This document shows positions 60,045-64,000 of a stretch of 64,000 nt of DNA, one piece after another (position 1 is the stretch's first letter; the number at the start of each line of letters is the position of its first letter). The position numbers were made by a program, and so were the translations under genes. The stretch is from Haliangium sp050303215 (GTDB lineage: Bacteria > Myxococcota_A > Polyangia > Haliangiales > Haliangiaceae): NCBI RefSeq assembly GCF_050303215.1, contig NZ_JBNLBH010000106.1, positions 62,001 through 126,000 of the forward strand, in the 5' to 3' direction. The notes beneath the pieces are model-generated. The model had not been told where the DNA came from. It saw nothing but the letters and a program-made list of their open reading frames with translations, and did not search any database.

Positions 60045-61726
60045 TGCTCACCCTCCTGGGCGGTGCGGTACCGGAACGACCGGGTCTGCGTCAGCGAGAC
60101 CAGGAGCTCCTTGATGTTGTAGCCGTTGTTCTGCAGCGCGACGTCGAGCTCGTCCAGGGTGCAGACGTCGGTGCTGGTCTCCTGGCGCCCGTAGGCGTAG
60201 CGGAACCACTGATTGAGGTAGCAGCGCTGGGCCTGGGGGTTGGTGGCCAGGGAGGCGCTGAGGTCGATGGCGTCGGCGAAGTCGAAGCTCTTGCCGCCCG
60301 CGTTCAGGGTGCCGGTGGTGTCCAGCTCGTGCCCGTCCTCGTCGTCGCGCCAGGCGCCCACGGCGTCGTAGTGCTCGAAGGCGAAGCCGGCGGGGTTGAT
60401 CCGGCCGTGGCAGGCGTTGCAGTAGTCGGCCGAGGTGTGGTGCTCCACGCGGTCGCGCGTGGTCACGAGCTCGTCGCTCGGGGCCGGCAGCTCGGTGTCG
60501 ATGTTGGCCGGCGGGTCGGGGAGCTGGGCGCACAGGATCTGGCGCTGCACGAACACGCCCCGGTGGATCGGCGAGCCGATGTCGAAGTAGGCGTTCGAGC
60601 TCAGGAAGCCGGGTTGGGTGAGCAAGCCGGCGCGCTGGTTGGCGTCGAGCTGGACCTCGACCATGTCGTCGGCGGGGAAGTCACCCTCGAGCCCGTAGAT
60701 GGCCGCCAGCTCCTGGTTCACGAAGGTCATCGGCTCGGTGAGCAGGGTGGCGTAGTCGCCTTCGAGCTCGAAGATCACGTGCCGGATGAAGCGCTGGGTC
60801 TCCTCCCGCATGGCCCGGCTGGTGTCGTCGTCGAAGTCGGGGTAGCGGTCGGCGTCCTTGCTCAAGTCCTCGTACTTGCGCATGTGCAGCCACTGGTAGT
60901 GGAAGTCGTCCACCGTGCGCCGGGCCCGCTCGTCGTCGACCAGGCGGCGGGCCTGGGCCTCGATGCCGCTGGGCTCGTCGAGCTCACCGGCGGCCGCGGC
61001 CTGCAGCAGCGCGTCGTCGGGCATGCTGTTCCAGAGGAAGTAGGACAGGCGGGTGGCGACCTCGTAGCCGTCCAGGGCGATGAGGTCTCCGTCGGTCACG
61101 TCGGTGCTCATCTCGGTGCGGTAGAGGAAGTGCGGCGACTGCAGCATGGCCTCCACCACCAGCCGGATGCCCTTCTGGAACGGCGTGCCGGTGTCGTAGC
61201 GCTCGTCGGCGAGCCGGAAGGCGTCCATGTACGCGTCGACTCGCTCCGACGTAAGCGGCCGGCGATACGCGCGCAGGCCAAAGCTCTCGATGAACGCGCG
61301 CGCGCAGTCCTCGCCCTCGCTCTCGTCGCACGGCAACAGCGCGGCCAGCGCATCGGGCGCGGCCGCGGCCTCGGCGAGAGACTCGGCCGCGCGGCGGTAG
61401 TCACGGGCCAGGCGGTCGGGCACGACCAGGGCCTTGGCGTTGTTGTCAAAGCCCGAGAAGACCGGGTCGGGCAGGAAGTTGACCGACGGGGCCACGTCGA
61501 GGCTGAGGAGGTCCCTGACCGAGTTGTCATACTGTTGATGGGTCAGTCGGACCAGGCGCGGGTGCGGGCTCGGCCCGGCCACGCCTTCGCAGGTGAGCGC
61601 GGGGCCGCCGCCGCCGCCGCCACCGTCCATGTCGTCGCCCCCGCCGGTGCATGCGCAGACGAGCATCGCCGAAACACCCAGCGCGCCGGCGTTTCGTGCA
61701 AGTCTGACGAGCGCGTTGTTGGTCAT
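60041..61726 (-). CDS. DUF1592-type multidomain lipoprotein with a c-type heme motif
   Basis: 561 residues from the ATG at 61726 behind ggagat. The signal peptide ends in LVCAC (lipobox), followed by a Gly-rich spacer. The order of domains is as in the family: DUF1587 (RLTHQQYDNSVRDLL), DUF1595, DUF1592 (ATRLSYFLWNSMPDDAL), DUF1588 (NQRAGLLTQPGFLSSNA) and DUF1585 at the C-terminus. A CNACH heme-attachment motif occurs in YCNACHGRINPAGF. It is probably an exported cytochrome-like partner of the DUF1552 protein encoded downstream, with which it is translationally coupled. The biological role is unknown. Confidence 0.9.
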   Translation of the reverse strand: MTNNALVRLARNAGALGVSAMLVCACTGGGDDMDGGGGGGGPALTCEGVAGPSPHPRLVRLTHQQYDNSVRDLLSLDVAPSVNFLPDPVFSGFDNNAKALVVPDRLARDYRRAAESLAEAAAAPDALAALLPCDESEGEDCARAFIESFGLRAYRRPLTSERVDAYMDAFRLADERYDTGTPFQKGIRLVVEAMLQSPHFLYRTEMSTDVTDGDLIALDGYEVATRLSYFLWNSMPDDALLQAAAAGELDEPSGIEAQARRLVDDERARRTVDDFHYQWLHMRKYEDLSKDADRYPDFDDDTSRAMREETQRFIRHVIFELEGDYATLLTEPMTFVNQELAAIYGLEGDFPADDMVEVQLDANQRAGLLTQPGFLSSNAYFDIGSPIHRGVFVQRQILCAQLPDPPANIDTELPAPSDELVTTRDRVEHHTSADYCNACHGRINPAGFAFEHYDAVGAWRDDEDGHELDTTGTLNAGGKSFDFADAIDLSASLATNPQAQRCYLNQWFRYAYGRQETSTDVCTLDELDVALQNNGYNIKELLVSLTQTRSFRYRTAQEGEQ

Positions 61727-61992
61727 TATAAATCTCCAGGAAAGACGTATTCGGGCACGGTAACATGGGCCCAAACCGGGGCCAAGCACCATCGTTGCCC
61801 GGGGTAGACAAAGAAACCAACGTTGACGCAGGGATAGCGGTGTTCGTGCGATCTCTACCGGGGCGCTGATACCAGCCTCCAGGGTCGTCCGGTTATTGCT
61901 GACTCAGTAAGGTGACTGGGATTACCAGAGGTACGATCCGTGAATGACGGCCACTGCGATTGCCCGCCGGCGAGCCGCGGCGGTATGGTCGC

Positions 61993-63006
61993 GTGGTGGC
62001 GCCCAGTGCCGAACAGACCGCAGCGCGAGCGAGCGTGTCGACCCACTTCGTTCGCCCGTTGACGCGCGCGCTCGCGGAGCACGGGGTAGACGTCGAGGCG
62101 ATGCTGCGCGAACAGGAGTTCACGCCGGGAGCGGAGCGGATGTCCCTGGCCCAGGCATCGACGCTGTGGTCGATGGCGGTGAGTCGCTCGGGATCGGCGG
62201 CCATCGGGGTGGAGGCGGCCCAGACCGTCCGCGACGGCGACTACGGTGTGCTCGAGTACGCAGTGCGCGCGAGCAGCACCCTGCGTGCCGCGCTCGAGCG
62301 GGTCGCCCGCCTGCATCTACTGCTCAACGATCATGTGCGCGTGGTGCTGCGGGACAGCGGCGACGAGACCGCCATGAGCTATGACTGCCGCGGCCTGGAG
62401 CAGGTGATGGGGGCGCCGTACGTCGAGTTCGTTGTCACCGGCTGGGTCCAGGCCGCGACCCGGCTCATCGGCCGTGCGCCGCCCCTTCGGGCAGTGTGTT
62501 TCGCGCACGCCGCGCCTGCGGACACGCGTCGACACCGGGCCGTGTTCGGGGATCTGCTTGGGTTCGAGGCGCCCGAGACCCAGCTCGTGTTCGATCGGGA
62601 GCAGCTCGCGCAGGCGCTGCCCACCGCAGACCCGGGAGTCGCGGCCGTCATCGATCGCCACGCCGAGCAGGTGATCGCGTCGTTGGCCAAGTCAGCGCAG
62701 TGGACCCGACGCGCCCTCGACGTGGTCGAGGCCCGGCTGCCGGACGGCCCGCCGCGCCTGGTCGACGTCGCCGAGGAACTCGGGGTCTCTGAGGGCGCCC
62801 TGCGCAGGCGCTTGCGCGACGAGGGCACGACCTTCACCCAGCTCGTGGACGACCTGCGCCGGCGGCGGGCAGAGGAGATGGTGGCCGACCCGGCGCTGTC
62901 ACTGGCCGAGATCGCGTTTCTGCTGGGGTTCAGCGAGTCGAGCGCGTTTTACCGCGCGTTTCGGCGCTGGACCGGTCACACGCCGCGCGGCGCCGACGTC
63001 GAGTAG
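61993..63006 (+). CDS. AraC-family transcriptional regulator
   Basis: About 337 residues; a GTG at 61993 or 61996 is the likely start, since no ATG is available near the conserved N-terminus. Residues up to 200 form the arabinose-binding-like domain of the OruR/ArgR-type subgroup (FVRPLTRALAEHGVDVEAML, YGVLEYAVRASSTLRAAL). The C-terminus is a double helix-turn-helix (VAEELGVSEGALRRRLRDEG and LAEIAFLLGFSESSAFYRAF). It is divergent from the DUF1592 operon (266 bp), which it may control; this is inference from position. Confidence 0.9.
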   Translation: MVAPSAEQTAARASVSTHFVRPLTRALAEHGVDVEAMLREQEFTPGAERMSLAQASTLWSMAVSRSGSAAIGVEAAQTVRDGDYGVLEYAVRASSTLRAALERVARLHLLLNDHVRVVLRDSGDETAMSYDCRGLEQVMGAPYVEFVVTGWVQAATRLIGRAPPLRAVCFAHAAPADTRRHRAVFGDLLGFEAPETQLVFDREQLAQALPTADPGVAAVIDRHAEQVIASLAKSAQWTRRALDVVEARLPDGPPRLVDVAEELGVSEGALRRRLRDEGTTFTQLVDDLRRRRAEEMVADPALSLAEIAFLLGFSESSAFYRAFRRWTGHTPRGADVE

Positions 63007-63077
63007 GTGACGCTGAGGTCACGCGCGGCGACGCTGAGGTCACTGTGTCGGGCCGCGGCCACGCGCATGGTGTGCAT

Positions 63078-64000
63078 ATGCACTCCACTCCATCTGTCGA
63101 TCGCCGCGCCGTGGTCGCGGCGTGGCTCGCCCTCCTCTCCTGCGTCGCGCTCGGCTTCGTGCAGTCGAGCATCTGGAACGGACCCGACGCGCCCCCGTGG
63201 ATCGCGCTCGTTGGCCAGTGGTTAGGCCTGGGCGGGGTCGCGGCGAGCAGCTTCGACCAGCCGCCCGCGCAGTACTTTACCTATGGGCGCCTGTTCATGT
63301 TCGTGTACGCGGCGCTGGCGTTCACGCTCGCGCGCGCGCCGCTCGGCGCTGCGACGTCCGGTCCGAGCGACGCCGTGTCGGGCGCGAGTTCGCCCCCGCC
63401 CTCGTCCCGGCTCCTCCACCGCGCTATCACGGTTGCGCTCGCGGTCGCCATGTTCGGCGACGTTCTCGCCTACTGGTTGAGCGCCTACTTCGGCCCCGCG
63501 CTGCGGCAACTCGGCTTCTGGCGCATCGAAGTGCCCGCGCTGGCGGCCTTGCTGCTCTTGCTCACGGTCGAGGGCGTGGCGCGCATCCGCCAGGGACGGT
63601 CGCGCCGGGTCGCGTGGCCGTTTGCGGTCGTGATTCCGGGCGCGCTGGTGAGCGTGGCGGCCCTGCGCTACATGCCCCACGGCCTGGTGTTGCCCATCGC
63701 GGTCGCCGTGCTCTTGCACGCGCGCCGCCCGTCGGCCTCGCCCGCGTCGTCCCCGCGCCTGCGACGGATCCTGCGCGGCGCCGCGGTGTCGCTCGTGGCC
63801 GCGGTGTCGCTGGGGGCGGTGGCCTTGCCCTATCGGCCCCTCATCGTACACGGCGAGCCCGCGCCCGCGGGGCCCTACGCGACCCCGACGCCGGTCGAGG
63901 GCGTACGCCTGCACGTGTTCAACACCGGTATGAACCGCATGTCCGAACTCCTGGTGGGCGAGCGACGTCCATGGCGCGGCGTGCCCGCCTTCGTCATCGA
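63078..64000 (+). CDS. Polytopic membrane protein with the start of a soluble C-terminal domain (partial)
   Basis: Begins at the ATG at 63078 and runs off the right edge (about 307 codons visible). Six or seven hydrophobic segments (AAWLALLSCVALGFV, MFVYAALAFTLA, ITVALAVAMFGDVLAYWL, ALAALLLLLTVEGVA, FAVVIPGALVSVAALRYM, AVSLVAAVSLGAVALPY) are followed by VEGVRLHVFNTGMNR and WRGVPAFVI. The last part resembles the first strands of a metallo-beta-lactamase fold, so a membrane-tethered hydrolase is possible. The assignment of the soluble part is weak because it is cut off. It follows the AraC gene by 71 bp. Confidence 0.7.
   Translation, partial: MHSTPSVDRRAVVAAWLALLSCVALGFVQSSIWNGPDAPPWIALVGQWLGLGGVAASSFDQPPAQYFTYGRLFMFVYAALAFTLARAPLGAATSGPSDAVSGASSPPPSSRLLHRAITVALAVAMFGDVLAYWLSAYFGPALRQLGFWRIEVPALAALLLLLTVEGVARIRQGRSRRVAWPFAVVIPGALVSVAALRYMPHGLVLPIAVAVLLHARRPSASPASSPRLRRILRGAAVSLVAAVSLGAVALPYRPLIVHGEPAPAGPYATPTPVEGVRLHVFNTGMNRMSELLVGERRPWRGVPAFVI

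Overview
The window is very GC-rich DNA that looks like a myxobacterium-type deltaproteobacterium (Myxococcota; a Nannocystis/Haliangium-like lineage is my inference). The pointers are a MYXO-CTERM-type sorting signal, an adjacent DUF1592/DUF1552 pair, many Cys-rich or Asp-rich lipoproteins, very large calcium-binding-repeat surface proteins, a MerR-TPR regulator and the F420 genes cofG/cofH. No rRNA, tRNA or CRISPR array was seen.

Layout. 1-5.3 kb: a partial secreted metallopeptidase, then DUF2267, a DksA/TraR zinc-finger protein, protein-isoaspartate methyltransferase and a flavin amine oxidase. 5.3-6.7 kb: three tandem paralogues of an unrecognised small protein family. 7-14 kb: a small lipoprotein with a readable promoter and terminator, a PhoD-like phosphatase fused to a HAD domain, and a 1169-residue ConA-like/Fn3 lipoprotein. 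14.5-17.3 kb: an AdaA-AlkA fusion DNA-repair protein and a protein with a histone-H1-like tail. 17.9-22 kb: an operon of ring-opening amidohydrolase (cyanuric acid hydrolase/barbiturase family), FdrA and DUF1116 proteins. These can be read as hydrolysis of a cyclic imide followed by phosphorolytic carbamoyl transfer, a possible undescribed route. 22-31.7 kb: a Cys-rich secreted peptide, a Prc-type protease, a DRE-TIM (LeuA-like) enzyme, a cupin, a glycerate kinase and a giant lipoprotein.

32.1-37.1 kb holds one 1662-codon reading frame. It joins a thrombospondin-type-3-repeat lipoprotein ending in a MYXO-CTERM signal directly to a complete signal peptide, outer-membrane barrel and OmpA domain. 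The Arg cluster seems to serve both signals. 37.2-41.9 kb: a translationally coupled membrane protein-cofG-cofH operon, divergent from a Trypco1-domain protein and a secreted trypsin-like protease. 41.9-43.4 kb: a MerR-TPR regulator coupled to an unknown partner.

43.5-53 kb is accessory DNA. It holds two Tn3-family-like terminal repeats, one beside a decayed transposase end; short tandem repeats; a lipoprotein gene with an in-frame amber codon in its signal peptide; a coupled pair of small unknown genes; a Uma2-like putative nuclease; a pentapeptide-repeat membrane protein with an effector-associated-like domain; a possible GIY-YIG protein of lower GC; and a frameshifted beta-propeller remnant. 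53-64 kb returns to core-like content: a 2-hydroxychromene-2-carboxylate isomerase relative, a lipase, a divergent LysR/quinone-oxidoreductase pair, a beta-propeller lipoprotein, the DUF1592/DUF1552 operon, an AraC regulator and a partial membrane protein. Long reading frames antisense to these genes are by-products of GC-rich codon use and are left out.
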